Assembly (NCBI RefSeq): GCF_900116435.1
Contig: NZ_FPAZ01000002.1
Span: 270,756-334,755 of the forward strand
Direction of reading: 5' to 3'
DNA length: 64,000 bases
Origin: Pseudoalteromonas lipolytica
Lineage (GTDB): Bacteria; Pseudomonadota; Gammaproteobacteria; Enterobacterales; Alteromonadaceae
Part shown: in pieces, positions 26,269 to 36,541 of the stretch
Position numbering within the stretch: the first letter of the stretch is position 1
How the letters are laid out: each line of letters begins with the position of its first letter
Translations under genes and position numbers: made by a program
The notes under the pieces: generated by a model
Database searches by the model: none
What the model saw: only the letters and a program-made list of their open reading frames with translations
What the model was told of the DNA's origin: nothing

Positions 26269-27416
26269 GCTTCTTCACTAACTCAGCAGGTTGGCCTCTT
26301 GTACCTCTAAAAGAAGTTGCGACTCTTAAAAGAGGGTATGACCTCCCAACAAAGAACAGGGTTGAAGGCGATGTTCCAATATACGCTGCAAATGGACAAA
26401 ATGGTTTTCATAATGAAGTGAAAATTCAAGCTCCCGGAGTCATTACTGGTCGTTCAGGAACTATCGGAAAGGTTCATTATACTGAAGAGGACTACTGGCC
26501 TCTCAACACAGCATTGTATGTCACTGATTTTCATAGTAACTATTCTAAGTGGGTATATTACATGCTCCAAGCTTTTAAACTTGAAAGGTTTGTCGAAGGA
26601 GCTGGAGTTCCGACATTAAATAGGAATTTGGTTCACGACGAGCTAATCCCACTTCCACCACTCGAAGTACAAAAACGCATCGCTGCGATATTAGATAAAG
26701 CCGACAGCGTGCGCCGCAAACGTCAACAAGCCATCGACCTCGCCGAAGACTTCCTCCGCAGCGTCTTCCTAGATATGTTCGGCGATCCTATTTCTAACCC
26801 GAAACGGTGGGAAGTTAAAAAGTTAAAAGAGATATCTAGCAAAATCGCAAGTGGTAACACGCCAAATGGTGGCAGTAAGAACTATGTTGACGAAGGCATC
26901 ACCTTTTTACGAAGTCAAAACGTTTGGAAAAACAAGTTATTACTGGACGACGTGGTTTATATCGACGAAAAAACTCATGAATCGATGAGTAAGAGTAGTT
27001 TGAAGCATAAAGATATATTGATGACTAAGACTGGCCGTATTAATACTGTGAACAGTAGTTTAGGTCGTGCAGCTTTGTATTTAGGTGACGATGGAAAAGC
27101 CAACCTTAATGGACATGTGTATTTTATCCGCCTGGTTGAAGATGTGTTGCATGAGTTTGTAGTTTTTATTTTAACTACTATAGAGTACCGCGATTACATT
27201 AGAAGCGTTTGCGTTGGTGGAATTGATAAACGCCAGTTAAATAAAGATCATTTAGAGGAGTTTCCAATAATTTATCCTCCAAAAGAAATGCAAGAGCAAT
27301 TTGTGGAGAAGGTCAATGTTGCCAGAAGCATGTTAGAAAAAGCGAAATTAGGGCTTAAAGAATCAGAACAAATGTTCAATGGATTAAGTCAAAAAGCTTT
27401 CGCTGGCGAGTTATAA
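26265..27416 (+). CDS. hsdS: Type I specificity subunit HsdS
   Basis: 383 residues with two target-recognition domains (about 9-130 and 185-350), each followed by a conserved coiled spacer; the central spacer is EVQKRIAAILDKADSVRRKR and the end is LSQKAFAGEL. The two domains read the two halves of a bipartite DNA site. Unlike hsdR and hsdM it is intact. It starts with GTG overlapping the hsdM stop (translational coupling). The recognition sequence cannot be told by eye. Confidence 0.92.
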   Translation: MSFFTNSAGWPLVPLKEVATLKRGYDLPTKNRVEGDVPIYAANGQNGFHNEVKIQAPGVITGRSGTIGKVHYTEEDYWPLNTALYVTDFHSNYSKWVYYMLQAFKLERFVEGAGVPTLNRNLVHDELIPLPPLEVQKRIAAILDKADSVRRKRQQAIDLAEDFLRSVFLDMFGDPISNPKRWEVKKLKEISSKIASGNTPNGGSKNYVDEGITFLRSQNVWKNKLLLDDVVYIDEKTHESMSKSSLKHKDILMTKTGRINTVNSSLGRAALYLGDDGKANLNGHVYFIRLVEDVLHEFVVFILTTIEYRDYIRSVCVGGIDKRQLNKDHLEEFPIIYPPKEMQEQFVEKVNVARSMLEKAKLGLKESEQMFNGLSQKAFAGEL

Positions 27417-27458
27417 CAAAAATTAAGTAATACCCAATAAACTAAGGGAGTAGTAAAT

Positions 27459-29630
27459 ATGTTGGATTCTATGCCATCGCATTGGTTGATACCGCAATCT
27501 TTATTGGGTGTATCGTTTTGGTTTGCATTAATAGCAGTGTTTGTTGTTGCTTTTATCTCGATTATTGTACTTACCGTTAAGAGCAATAGTCGAGTAAAGC
27601 AGGTCAGGCACATTATTAATGGTGAATCTATTACCACGCTTTATGATAATAGTTTGGTTATTAGTGAACGTGCTAAAGCGTCAAAATCTAAAATAGTGCA
27701 TAGCCTGTGGCATGAATTTGGTGAAAGCTTAGTAAAAGACGACCGCTCGCAACGTATTTACAATACTTTGGATGCAGAGCACTTTTTTAACCATAAAACC
27801 CTTTCAGCGGGGCTTTCATCTAATAGGTTATTAGCGGCTACCCCTTCATTTTTAACCGCAATTGGTGTGTTAGGTACGTTTATGGGCCTAACTATGGGCC
27901 TGCGTGATATTCATATTGAAAGTAACGATATTGAAATACTAAAAACCGGTATTGCTAGTATGATGAGCGGTGCAGCTTTTGCCTTTGTTACCTCTGTATG
28001 GGGAGTTGGTTTAAGCTTACTGCTGAACTTTATTGAAAAAATAGCAGAGCGTTTAATTATACAAAACATTACTGCCGTACAGCACCGTATTGATTTTTTA
28101 TATCCGCGTTTACCCGCTGAAAAATCACTTGTTGATATTTCTAAAAACACCAGTGATAGCAGTGAGGCTTTAAAGGAACTGCATGAGCGAATTGGAGATA
28201 AATTACAGGAGACTATTTCCGGTGTGAGTGACAGCATGCAAGATGCTTTTACTAACGCACTTAATAATGTAATGGCACCTGCGATGCAGTCGTTAGTCAG
28301 TAATACCAGCCAACAAACCAGCGGCGTGCTGGAGCATTTAATTAGTAACTTTACTGAAAGCATGCAAGCCGCAGGCAGAGGCCAAGGCGAGCTTATACAA
28401 AAGTCAACTGAGCAAATGCATGATGCAGTAAGTAGCTTGAGCGGGCAAATGAGCGCAGTGCTAGAACAAAGCAGTAAACAAGCTGAGTTACTGGTTGAGC
28501 AACAAGCGAGTGCGTCATCGCTATTTAACCAGCAACTCGAAGCGATGCTGAGTAAAAGCGAAGAACGACAACAGCTTATGGAGCAAAAGTTATTTACAGC
28601 GATTGAGTCGCAGCAGCAATCGCAAGCTACGCGAGAGGCAAACCATGTAGATAATTTACAGTCGGTATTAGGTGGTTGGTTAACTGAGCAGTCGCAAACG
28701 CTTAGTAAACTTTCTTACTCTATGGCCGAAGTACAAACTGCAATGAGCGAATCGAACCGTGGATTTGTTAATGAGCTTTCGAACCAAAACGAAAAAACAA
28801 CGGCGCAGCAACAGGCATTTACCAGTGGCCTTGAAACCAGCTTACAAAGCTTTATGCAAAACACTGAACAGCGTCAAAAGGCACTTGAAGACACGTTTGG
28901 CTCATTAATTAATAGCCAACAGCTTGAAACGGCTAAGCGTGACTCAGAATATCGTGAGCAATTACAATCGCAGTTAAGTAAGTGGCTAGCACAACAAGAC
29001 CAAATGCTTACCTCAATGACTGATGCGGTAAAACGAACACAAACTCATATGGACTCGGTTATTGCACAGCATAAAGATGTAATTGGCGAGCTTAAAACGG
29101 TTGCAGAGTCATCAGCTACGAGTAGCCAAAACTTGAGTAACAGCGCAAACCAAATTGGGGTGTTATCGGGCAATTTATTAAAGGCAACTGAGCTATTTGA
29201 TACGCGCTTAGCTGATATGACTGAAACTATCAAAGGTATTTCTGCGCAAAATGATGGATTAGCAAATCATGTAATTGATCAAGCTAAAGTGCTAAGAGGA
29301 CTGGAAACGTCGCTTGTTGCTACAACAGAGCAGTTTGGCAATACGGCAAAACTAGCTCAAAGTGGCTTTAGCGAAATGAAAACACACCAGAGTGAATTTG
29401 TACGTGGTGTTGAGGCATCGTTTGAGGGACTAAGTAATACGTTAGCTAAGCAAGTGTCGGATATTGAAAAGCAAACGAATGAGTGGCTACGTAGTTATTC
29501 ATCAGAAGTAAATACCCAAGTTAAAGAGCGTATGGAAACCTGGAATACCACAACCCTTGAGTTTAGTGACCAAATGCGCAGAACCGTTAGCTCTATTTCT
29601 GATTTAGTGGATGAATTGGAGCGTAGCTAA
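27459..29630 (+). CDS. zorA: Zorya protein ZorA, MotA/ExbB-like channel with long tail
   Basis: 723 residues: membrane helices at about 18-40, 125-147 (LTAIGVLGTFMGLTMGL) and 165-193 form the MotA/TolQ/ExbB-like core; residues from about 210 to the end form a very long, Gln/Ser-rich coiled-coil tail. In Zorya systems ZorA (five copies) with ZorB forms a proton-driven inner-membrane motor whose tail reaches into the cytoplasm and activates the effectors during phage infection. It has a good ribosome site (GGGAG) 10 bases before the ATG and lies 42 bp after hsdS, so it may share that transcript. Confidence 0.93.
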   Translation: MLDSMPSHWLIPQSLLGVSFWFALIAVFVVAFISIIVLTVKSNSRVKQVRHIINGESITTLYDNSLVISERAKASKSKIVHSLWHEFGESLVKDDRSQRIYNTLDAEHFFNHKTLSAGLSSNRLLAATPSFLTAIGVLGTFMGLTMGLRDIHIESNDIEILKTGIASMMSGAAFAFVTSVWGVGLSLLLNFIEKIAERLIIQNITAVQHRIDFLYPRLPAEKSLVDISKNTSDSSEALKELHERIGDKLQETISGVSDSMQDAFTNALNNVMAPAMQSLVSNTSQQTSGVLEHLISNFTESMQAAGRGQGELIQKSTEQMHDAVSSLSGQMSAVLEQSSKQAELLVEQQASASSLFNQQLEAMLSKSEERQQLMEQKLFTAIESQQQSQATREANHVDNLQSVLGGWLTEQSQTLSKLSYSMAEVQTAMSESNRGFVNELSNQNEKTTAQQQAFTSGLETSLQSFMQNTEQRQKALEDTFGSLINSQQLETAKRDSEYREQLQSQLSKWLAQQDQMLTSMTDAVKRTQTHMDSVIAQHKDVIGELKTVAESSATSSQNLSNSANQIGVLSGNLLKATELFDTRLADMTETIKGISAQNDGLANHVIDQAKVLRGLETSLVATTEQFGNTAKLAQSGFSEMKTHQSEFVRGVEASFEGLSNTLAKQVSDIEKQTNEWLRSYSSEVNTQVKERMETWNTTTLEFSDQMRRTVSSISDLVDELERS

Positions 29631-30388
29631 TGCGAGTATTTAGAAGCAACCAAGTCAGTGTTGATGAAGAAAACCCGTATTGGATGTCATTTTCGGATAT
29701 CTTGTCGGGGTTACTGATTTTATTTGTTTTAGCATCTGTAGTATTGATGGTTGAACTTATAGAAGCTAAACAAGAGCTTGAAAATAAGCAGCAAGTATTT
29801 ACTCAAGAGCTTGAAATGCTTCATAAAGCTGAAGGTGTTCGCAGAACTATTTTACATGAAGCGGCTGATTTGCTTCGTAAGCGAGGAATACAAGTTACAG
29901 TTAGCGAAAATGAAACAGTTTTGAGTATTCCAAATGATATTTTAGGATTTGATAGCGCTGCATTTAATATAAGTCCAGAGTTTGAAGGCACCGCGCTTGA
30001 AATTGGTGAAGTGCTTGCCGAGGTTATAAATAAAGATAACCGAGAGCAATTTCTCGATACTATTTTTATTGAAGGACATACCGACAGTAAAAACTTTTAC
30101 GGCATGATGGGTAAAGGTAATTGGGGATTGTCTACGTTTAGAGCTATTTCGTTATGGGAACTTTGGGTTAAATTACTGCCGAGCCAACATGACCTCGCAG
30201 GGATTATGAATAAAGAAGGTAACCCACTTTTTTCGGTTAGTGGCTATGCGGCAACACGTAGAATGATAGTTGAAGAACTAACAGAAATTGATTTTAGAGC
30301 AAATAGGCGAATAGATATCCGTTTTACTATTCGTAGGCCTACTAGTGCGGAATATGAAACTGTAAGAAGCCGTTTGGAGATGCAGTAA
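29630..30388 (+). CDS. zorB: Zorya protein ZorB, MotB/OmpA-like stator subunit
   Basis: 252 residues: one membrane helix (about 23-45) preceded by MSFSDILSG, whose aspartate is the likely proton carrier, and a periplasmic OmpA/MotB peptidoglycan-binding domain with IEGHTDSKN (G149) and FRANRRIDIRF. It partners ZorA as the cell-wall-anchored stator part. Its start overlaps the zorA stop by one base. Confidence 0.93.
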   Translation: MRVFRSNQVSVDEENPYWMSFSDILSGLLILFVLASVVLMVELIEAKQELENKQQVFTQELEMLHKAEGVRRTILHEAADLLRKRGIQVTVSENETVLSIPNDILGFDSAAFNISPEFEGTALEIGEVLAEVINKDNREQFLDTIFIEGHTDSKNFYGMMGKGNWGLSTFRAISLWELWVKLLPSQHDLAGIMNKEGNPLFSVSGYAATRRMIVEELTEIDFRANRRIDIRFTIRRPTSAEYETVRSRLEMQ

Positions 30389-30390
30389 GT

Positions 30391-32085
30391 ATGTTGCTTT
30401 TACCTCCTATCCCAGAGCTTCCTCAGTTTAACTGGGAACGTATTTCACAGCAGTGGAGTAGCTTAACAGTTCAAACGAAAAAAATTGCTGATGGGGCAGG
30501 ACAAGGCGAAGAATTTAAATCCCTTGAGCAACAGGTTAATCGCTACGTTATGTACGATCAAAAAGAAAAGCTAAAAGAAACTTTAATTAAGCGAAAAGGT
30601 GTTCGTGTTTTAACTCAGTTATGGATTGATAAAGAAGAAGTAAGAAAAAACTCCTTAAACGAAGAAACAATAGATTACATTCAAGCTATACACCCCAAAC
30701 TTGGTATGTCGTCGTTAATGAATTTAATTTCGTTAGTTTATCGTTATTTTGATGCACTGGTTGATGGCAATATTTTTAATCGATTAACGCAGTGGCTTAA
30801 CCATCAAATAGAGTTGCGTTTAAAAGATCGCAAAAATTCAAGTGACACAATATTGTCGGTACTTAATCAGGCTAAATGGCTGCTTGATTTAACAGCCCCT
30901 AAGGCACTAGTTAACCTTGCCAAACAAAACCACTTAGACTTAAACGAACAATTAAAAAAACTACGCTTAAACGAGCTGCCACAAGGGCGCTTTTTAGATA
31001 TTTGCCACGCGCAATATTACTTAGATACGCTAAGAGAAATTCCTGTTGGTGAGCAACATGATGTACTGCATGAGTTATTAAAGCATGACGTTGCCACTAT
31101 GCCTTTTGAAGAAGGTAAACGAATAGGGCACATAGCGCTTGAAATTATTATTGATCGCTCTGCTGGCGCACCCAGTGAAATATGGCAAAATTTTGTACTG
31201 AATTTAGCTGGTGATCCGCGTATTGCTAATACAGCAAATAACTACCGCCAGTGGTGGAAGCCTATTGGTGAAAACAGAATAAAAGCAGTGACAAGCTGGC
31301 TTGCTAAAGAAGACTTACGATTATTTTTAGGAGCCATTGAGGAGTACGCGAATTACATCGGTGATGAAGCGTTAAATAGAATGTTCCCTGCGCGTAAGCG
31401 TTTTTTAGAAGGGCTTTATGAGCATGGTTTTGTGCGCAATGCGCGGCTAATGCTTGGAAACCAAGCGGAGCTTACAGTTAAGCGAGTGCTAGGAAAGAGT
31501 TTAACTACCAGTTATATAAAGCTTAGAGGAATGGCTCAAACTTCCATTATTTATTTAGATTGTGGTGATTTTCATATCATTGAAGGCTCGCATAACTTTA
31601 AGTTATGGATTTATATGGGTTTACCTAGTGAGAAGCTTAACGATTACTCTTTGAGTGAGTTAAACCATTTTGCTTTAACAAATAGCTTTCCACAAGAGTA
31701 TAAAAGAAACTATCCCAAAGGCGAGCTAATGCCAATTCAACACTCGCCGACTTCTTGGCAAAAAAATGCTATTGATTTTTTAACTCAGAACGGTGTTGAG
31801 CTCGATTTAGAAAAACTCTTTGATAAAGACGAATACAGAAGATATATAAATCGTTATGGACTACCTGTCGTAAAAAAAAATTTTGAAGAAAAGAATCTTT
31901 TTGAAATAAATTTATTAAACGCACTAGAGATGTACCAACCAATTACTGCCAAAGAGCTCGTAAAGGTTTTAAACAGTGAGTTTAATATGATGGCTGATCG
32001 CTCAACTGTTAATTCTAAACTTTATTCAATGTTATCTGAAAGTAGAGTAACCAGAGACGACATGCTTTACTGGCAACTTGCTTGA
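30391..32085 (+). CDS. zorC: Zorya protein ZorC, EH_Signature-domain protein
   Basis: 564 residues, soluble and helical, with the EH_Signature region in the middle (about 120-400; QHDVLHELLKHDVATMPFEEG, NNYRQWWKPIGENRIKAVTSWL, RKRFLEGLYEHGFVRNARLMLG). ZorC is specific to type I Zorya and is reported to bind DNA and act with ZorD. The extreme C-terminus (from about 500) looks like a small helical add-on (LNALEMYQPITAKELVKVL). It starts 2 bp after zorB. Confidence 0.9.
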   Translation: MLLLPPIPELPQFNWERISQQWSSLTVQTKKIADGAGQGEEFKSLEQQVNRYVMYDQKEKLKETLIKRKGVRVLTQLWIDKEEVRKNSLNEETIDYIQAIHPKLGMSSLMNLISLVYRYFDALVDGNIFNRLTQWLNHQIELRLKDRKNSSDTILSVLNQAKWLLDLTAPKALVNLAKQNHLDLNEQLKKLRLNELPQGRFLDICHAQYYLDTLREIPVGEQHDVLHELLKHDVATMPFEEGKRIGHIALEIIIDRSAGAPSEIWQNFVLNLAGDPRIANTANNYRQWWKPIGENRIKAVTSWLAKEDLRLFLGAIEEYANYIGDEALNRMFPARKRFLEGLYEHGFVRNARLMLGNQAELTVKRVLGKSLTTSYIKLRGMAQTSIIYLDCGDFHIIEGSHNFKLWIYMGLPSEKLNDYSLSELNHFALTNSFPQEYKRNYPKGELMPIQHSPTSWQKNAIDFLTQNGVELDLEKLFDKDEYRRYINRYGLPVVKKNFEEKNLFEINLLNALEMYQPITAKELVKVLNSEFNMMADRSTVNSKLYSMLSESRVTRDDMLYWQLA

Positions 32086-32126
32086 AAATTGTGCTCTAGG
32101 AATGTTTGAAAGGGAATCGATAAAAT

Positions 32127-35100
32127 ATGTCACTTGTTAGTTTGATAAAAGGGCTTTTGCCAAACAATAAAAATAGTTCTTTAGTAGATGAACAGTATTC
32201 TTTAGTGTATGACTCGTATGGCGTTAATTTTGCCACTGATGAGGCGTCATTCCATTGCCTGAACAAAGGTGAGGGGGGAGGGCAGCAGCTTATTCAACAT
32301 GTTGTCCTTAAAATGCTTGAAGAAAGAGATATAGCTGAAACACTACCTAATGGCTTTAGATTAGACAGTGAGCAAGCATGTTTATTAGACCCAGAAGATG
32401 CAGGCGTTTTAGGGCTACCGCCTTTTTTTAATAACGACTTTGACATTGATATTCAAGGTAGAACAACTAAATGTAGTTTTAACCTGCAGTTATTTGCAAA
32501 ATTTGAGCAGCAAAAATATCCAGTAAAAAGAAAAGGCCCTACACTTTTTTTTAGTGAACAAACTCAGTATTTAATGACGCCAGAGCAGCTTAATGCTGTG
32601 TTAGCCGTAGAAGAGCATTCTTCGCTTAAACCTGATGAACGCAATGAATTAAATAATGTGTTGGTTGTCGCTAAGTTACAGCAAGCTGTTAAAGATGGAT
32701 TAAAGCTAGATTTAAAACATTTTGATAAGTTTGATTTGGTACAACCAGAAAACATCACAGTAACTGCAAACCAAAGGGCCGATGGTAGTTTAGAGCTTAG
32801 CCCAAGCTTTGGTGATGGTTCATCACCTGAAGACGTGCAGAATCGTTTAGCTCAGCTCCAGGGCGATGGGCAAGTAATGCGAATAAAAGACCGCATTGTT
32901 TTACTTACTGACGATAAAAAGCAAGCTGTTAAAGAAGTACTGCAAAATAGAACTATTCCTGCACATAAAGTTGCTGAATTTATTAAAACACCTTCAGCTT
33001 TTTTAGATGCATCTGTTTTAAACCTCGATCTTGGATTTTCTCTCAGAGTAGCTGGTATTGGTAAAATGGTACACATTCCCTTTGGTCAAGACAGCGATGG
33101 CAGTAATGGCTGGTTTTCGACAAATGCAGAAAGTGAACCACCAGAGCGCTTGGTTAAGCTACTAGAGTGTGAGGAAGATGTTGTATCGTTTGAACAAAGC
33201 TATCAGCAAGCTAAAGGTCAAAATGCCGATAGTGTTCTTGTTGATGATGAGTCAATTGATATACGCGATGAGCAGCGAGTAACTGAAACACTCGCAGAGG
33301 TAAGAGAAAATTTAGCAAACCTACCCGATGAAAATAACATATCTGATACTGATGATTTGCCGGTTAAAACAGAACAAGTTTCTTTATTACTTAAAGACAC
33401 CGAAGAACATAATAAAGATATAGTTAATAAAGTTTCGCAGCTTGATAAAGGTATTAGCTTTGACAGGAGTAATTTAGCGAGAACTCCTTTTCCACACCAA
33501 GAATCAGGCATTAGTTGGATGTTGTCGTTACTTAAATCAGCGCAGTTGGATAACTATGATGATATGTATCGAGTACAGGGGGCTTTGTTAGCGGATGATA
33601 TGGGGCTAGGTAAAACATATATGACGCTAGTAATGATGGCTGAGTACATGGAAATGCAAAGGCAAAATAACAAACTAGAAAAGCCTATATTAATAGTTGC
33701 TCCACTTAGCTTATTGGAAAACTGGGAACAAGAGGTTGGTGCTACCTTTAATAAGTCGCCATTTAGAGATATCAAAGTATTACAGTCAGCAAGAGATCTA
33801 AAAGAGTTTAGGGTTAAAGGTGCTGAAAGAGAGTCGATGCAGCTGACCTCAGTTATAAATGACTCTCATGCAGATCATGAATCTATTCGTTACGCTTTAC
33901 ACGTTGGGGCTGATGCAGCTACAAAACGCTTGGACATGGATAGACGTGTTGTTATTACTACATACCAAACACTTCGAGATTATCAGTTTTCACTATGTGT
34001 AATTGATTGGGGGGTTGTGGTATTTGATGAAGCTCAAAATATTAAAAACCCTAATACGCAAGCTACCCGTGCAGCTAAAGGTTTAAAAGCTGATTTCAAG
34101 TTATTAGCAACAGGTACACCCGTTGAAAATAGTTTAAGTGAGTTTTGGTGTTTAATGGATACAGCACAACCTGGGCTATTAGGCGATTGGGGCTATTTTA
34201 GAGAGCGGTGGATTAAGCCAATAAGCAGTGCTAATGAGGAAGAAAAAGCAGAAGTGCGTTTAGAAATTGGTAACGATTTACGTAATGCTACAGGCCAGTT
34301 TATGTTACGTCGAACCAAGGAAGACGAGCTAACGGGAATGCCTACTAAAACAATTAAAACAGGCATTCATAAAGACTTGGCTGAAAATATGGCATTTACA
34401 CCAGAGCTTGCTCGTAATATGACCGGTGGCCAACTACTTGGCTATAACCAAGTTGTAGAAGATTACAGAGCAGAAAAAGCAAAAGAGCAGGGTGGTGGAC
34501 ATGCCTTAACGGTATTACAGCAATTAAGGGCTGTTAGTTTACACCCTAGGCTTGACGAGGTTTTTAAAAAGCCACCTAATAATGCAAAAGATGCTCAGCG
34601 TAATTTACAAGAGTCTGAAAAGTTACGCATGCTGTTAGATATATTATCCGATATAAAAAGCAGACAAGAGAAAGTAATAATTTTTGCAACAACTAAAAAA
34701 CTTCAAGCTGTTCTTAAGATATGCCTAGATAAAATTTATGAGCTTAATATTCATGTTATTAATGGCGATAGTAAAGCGATGAAAACTAATAAAGATCAGT
34801 TATCCCGTAAGGGGATGATTACTGACTTTGAAGCAAAAGACGGCTTTAACATTATCATTATGTCACCTGTTGCTGCAGGGGTAGGTTTAACTGTTATTGG
34901 CGCAAACCATGTAGTGCATTTAGAGCGCCACTGGAACCCAGCAAAGGAAGCACAAGCGACAGATCGTGTGTATCGTATAGGGCAAAAAAAGCCTGTTTTT
35001 ATTCACTTACCTTGTCTTCTACACCCAGAGTATGACTCATTTGATGTAAATTTAGATAAGCTACTTGCAAAGAAAACGATGCTCAGAGATGCCGTGGTTA

Positions 35101-35150
35101 CGCCTGAAGCAGTCAACGAGCATGAATTAATGGCATCAATGGGGTTGTAA
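32127..35150 (+). CDS. zorD: Zorya protein ZorD, SNF2-family helicase/nuclease effector
   Basis: 1007 residues: a variable N-terminal region (about 1-440) and an SNF2 helicase: motif I DDMGLGKTYMT (K496), motif II DEAQ (D634), ATGTP, then C-terminal helicase lobe with VGLTVIGANHVVHLERHWNP and RVYRIGQKK. ZorD of type I Zorya is an ATP-dependent enzyme that degrades phage DNA at the activated motor. With zorA-B-C directly upstream the set is complete, in canonical order, and shows no frameshifts. Confidence 0.92.
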   Translation: MSLVSLIKGLLPNNKNSSLVDEQYSLVYDSYGVNFATDEASFHCLNKGEGGGQQLIQHVVLKMLEERDIAETLPNGFRLDSEQACLLDPEDAGVLGLPPFFNNDFDIDIQGRTTKCSFNLQLFAKFEQQKYPVKRKGPTLFFSEQTQYLMTPEQLNAVLAVEEHSSLKPDERNELNNVLVVAKLQQAVKDGLKLDLKHFDKFDLVQPENITVTANQRADGSLELSPSFGDGSSPEDVQNRLAQLQGDGQVMRIKDRIVLLTDDKKQAVKEVLQNRTIPAHKVAEFIKTPSAFLDASVLNLDLGFSLRVAGIGKMVHIPFGQDSDGSNGWFSTNAESEPPERLVKLLECEEDVVSFEQSYQQAKGQNADSVLVDDESIDIRDEQRVTETLAEVRENLANLPDENNISDTDDLPVKTEQVSLLLKDTEEHNKDIVNKVSQLDKGISFDRSNLARTPFPHQESGISWMLSLLKSAQLDNYDDMYRVQGALLADDMGLGKTYMTLVMMAEYMEMQRQNNKLEKPILIVAPLSLLENWEQEVGATFNKSPFRDIKVLQSARDLKEFRVKGAERESMQLTSVINDSHADHESIRYALHVGADAATKRLDMDRRVVITTYQTLRDYQFSLCVIDWGVVVFDEAQNIKNPNTQATRAAKGLKADFKLLATGTPVENSLSEFWCLMDTAQPGLLGDWGYFRERWIKPISSANEEEKAEVRLEIGNDLRNATGQFMLRRTKEDELTGMPTKTIKTGIHKDLAENMAFTPELARNMTGGQLLGYNQVVEDYRAEKAKEQGGGHALTVLQQLRAVSLHPRLDEVFKKPPNNAKDAQRNLQESEKLRMLLDILSDIKSRQEKVIIFATTKKLQAVLKICLDKIYELNIHVINGDSKAMKTNKDQLSRKGMITDFEAKDGFNIIIMSPVAAGVGLTVIGANHVVHLERHWNPAKEAQATDRVYRIGQKKPVFIHLPCLLHPEYDSFDVNLDKLLAKKTMLRDAVVTPEAVNEHELMASMGL

Positions 35151-35161
35151 AAGGAGTTTGA

Positions 35162-35177
35162 TTCACAAGCTTGCGAA
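35162..35177. promoter_or_regulatory. CAAGCTTG-type operator before the membrane GTPase
   Basis: TTCACAAGCTTGCGAA is a 16-bp palindrome with one mismatched pair, 12 bp after zorD and 93 bp before the next start. An AT-rich possible -10 (TATTAT) follows near 35189. It shares its core with the sites at 21126, 37368 and 48031. Confidence 0.55.
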
Positions 35178-35270
35178 ATTTTTAACAAAGAGAAAAATAT
35201 TATTATTTATACACATCAACTAATAGGGTTGAAGTATTTAATTAGACCTTAGGCTAAAAAAGGATAGAGC

Positions 35271-36434
35271 ATGGAAAATTATAATGAGAAAAGCATCGAT
35301 GAAAAAGTAGATGAGATGTATCTTGAGTGGAAAGTTAAGCTTGAATCTCCGCTAAATGTATTGGTATTAGGTAAGGTGAGTGCCGGGAAAAGCTCCTTTT
35401 TAAATGCATTTTTTGATAGAGAAATGGACGACGTTTTATTCGAGGTAAATGCGAAGTCTGGCGAGACCACCAAGGTAAAGTTTGAAAAGTTAGGTGAGAA
35501 TATCTCTATAGCAGATACTCCTGGTTTAGATGATATTAAAAGTGAAAATTCAGCTGAAACTTTAAAAATGCTAGATGAAGGGGTAGATGTTGGTATTTTA
35601 GTCCTTTCAGGTTCAGCAGATAAATCTCAGAAGGGGCATTACGATGATTTACTTAAGAACTCATCGGAAGTTTTTATTGTTTTAAATAAAGCAGACAACT
35701 TTTCTAAAGAAAACTTACCTCATGTGATTGAACAATGGAAAGAGCAACTAGGTCTTTCAAGTGAACAAAAAATATACCCTGTAGTATCTCGTGGTTATGA
35801 TCCTAAAGATAAAGAAACATTTAGGGGACAAGAGTACGATATAGAGGTCGATAATTATGGTCGCCCTAAAACTTTACAAGGAATTGATGCAGTAAGGGAT
35901 GATGTTTTAGATTTTTTAGCTAAGAAAGGCAAAGACCTATTACTTGCGAAGGAATTGAAAGATAAAAGCAAAAAGGCTCTAGCAATCATTTCAACGGCTA
36001 CGGCTTCAGGAGCAGGTGCTGCATTTATTCCAGGTAGTGCTGCGTACCTTATTGGGATTCAAGTGGTAGCTATTGGCTCTTTGGGCTATTTATATACTGG
36101 CGAGATAATAAGCAAATCAAATGCAATTTCACTTATTGGAACGTTTGCTGCTGAGCAGGTTGGAATGAATTTGTTCCTTTTAACTAAATCATTCCTTCCG
36201 CCAACTGGAGTTATCGATCTTGCCGCCGCAGTGATAGCAGCTAGTGTCACTGCAGCAATGTTATCTGCGGTCGCTTATTTATTAAGTCATGAAATTGATT
36301 TTGATGATAAAGAGCAATTACTGTCAGTATTCAATGAAATCAGAGCTACATTACAGAAAGAAACAAAATCAGCTAATAAAGAAGATTTGCTAAAAGGTGA
36401 ATTTTGGATAAGTCTAATTAAAAAAATAATTTAA
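35271..36434 (+). CDS. Membrane-associated GTPase (Era/dynamin-like G domain)
   Basis: 387 residues: G1 GKVSAGKSS (K40), G3 DTPG (D82), G4 NKAD (139-142), then two long hydrophobic stretches (about 232-275 and 313-340) that could insert in membrane, as in DUF697-type GTPases. It has its own operator-like palindrome and is followed by a hairpin, so it forms a single-gene transcript or leads the two small genes after it. Similarity to defence GTPases is in the G domain only; its role is unknown, but its place between Zorya and the dynamin cluster suggests a membrane-acting immune protein. Confidence 0.75.
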   Translation: MENYNEKSIDEKVDEMYLEWKVKLESPLNVLVLGKVSAGKSSFLNAFFDREMDDVLFEVNAKSGETTKVKFEKLGENISIADTPGLDDIKSENSAETLKMLDEGVDVGILVLSGSADKSQKGHYDDLLKNSSEVFIVLNKADNFSKENLPHVIEQWKEQLGLSSEQKIYPVVSRGYDPKDKETFRGQEYDIEVDNYGRPKTLQGIDAVRDDVLDFLAKKGKDLLLAKELKDKSKKALAIISTATASGAGAAFIPGSAAYLIGIQVVAIGSLGYLYTGEIISKSNAISLIGTFAAEQVGMNLFLLTKSFLPPTGVIDLAAAVIAASVTAAMLSAVAYLLSHEIDFDDKEQLLSVFNEIRATLQKETKSANKEDLLKGEFWISLIKKII

Positions 36435-36446
36435 TTTTAGTTGTTA

Positions 36447-36483
36447 AGCATTTAGCAGTATGAGAATGGTGCTGCTAAATGCT
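36447..36483 (+). terminator. Hairpin after the membrane GTPase gene
   Basis: AGCATTTAGCAG and CTGCTAAATGCT form a perfect 12-bp stem with a 13-nt loop, starting 13 bp after the stop codon. No T-run follows, so it may be a weak terminator or an mRNA-end stabiliser. It overlaps the long version of the next ORF, arguing against a start at 36479. Confidence 0.55.
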
Positions 36484-36541
36484 GAGAAATACCACACTGA
36501 TAATAATTATATTGCCTTTTTATCTCACAAAAGTAATTTAT

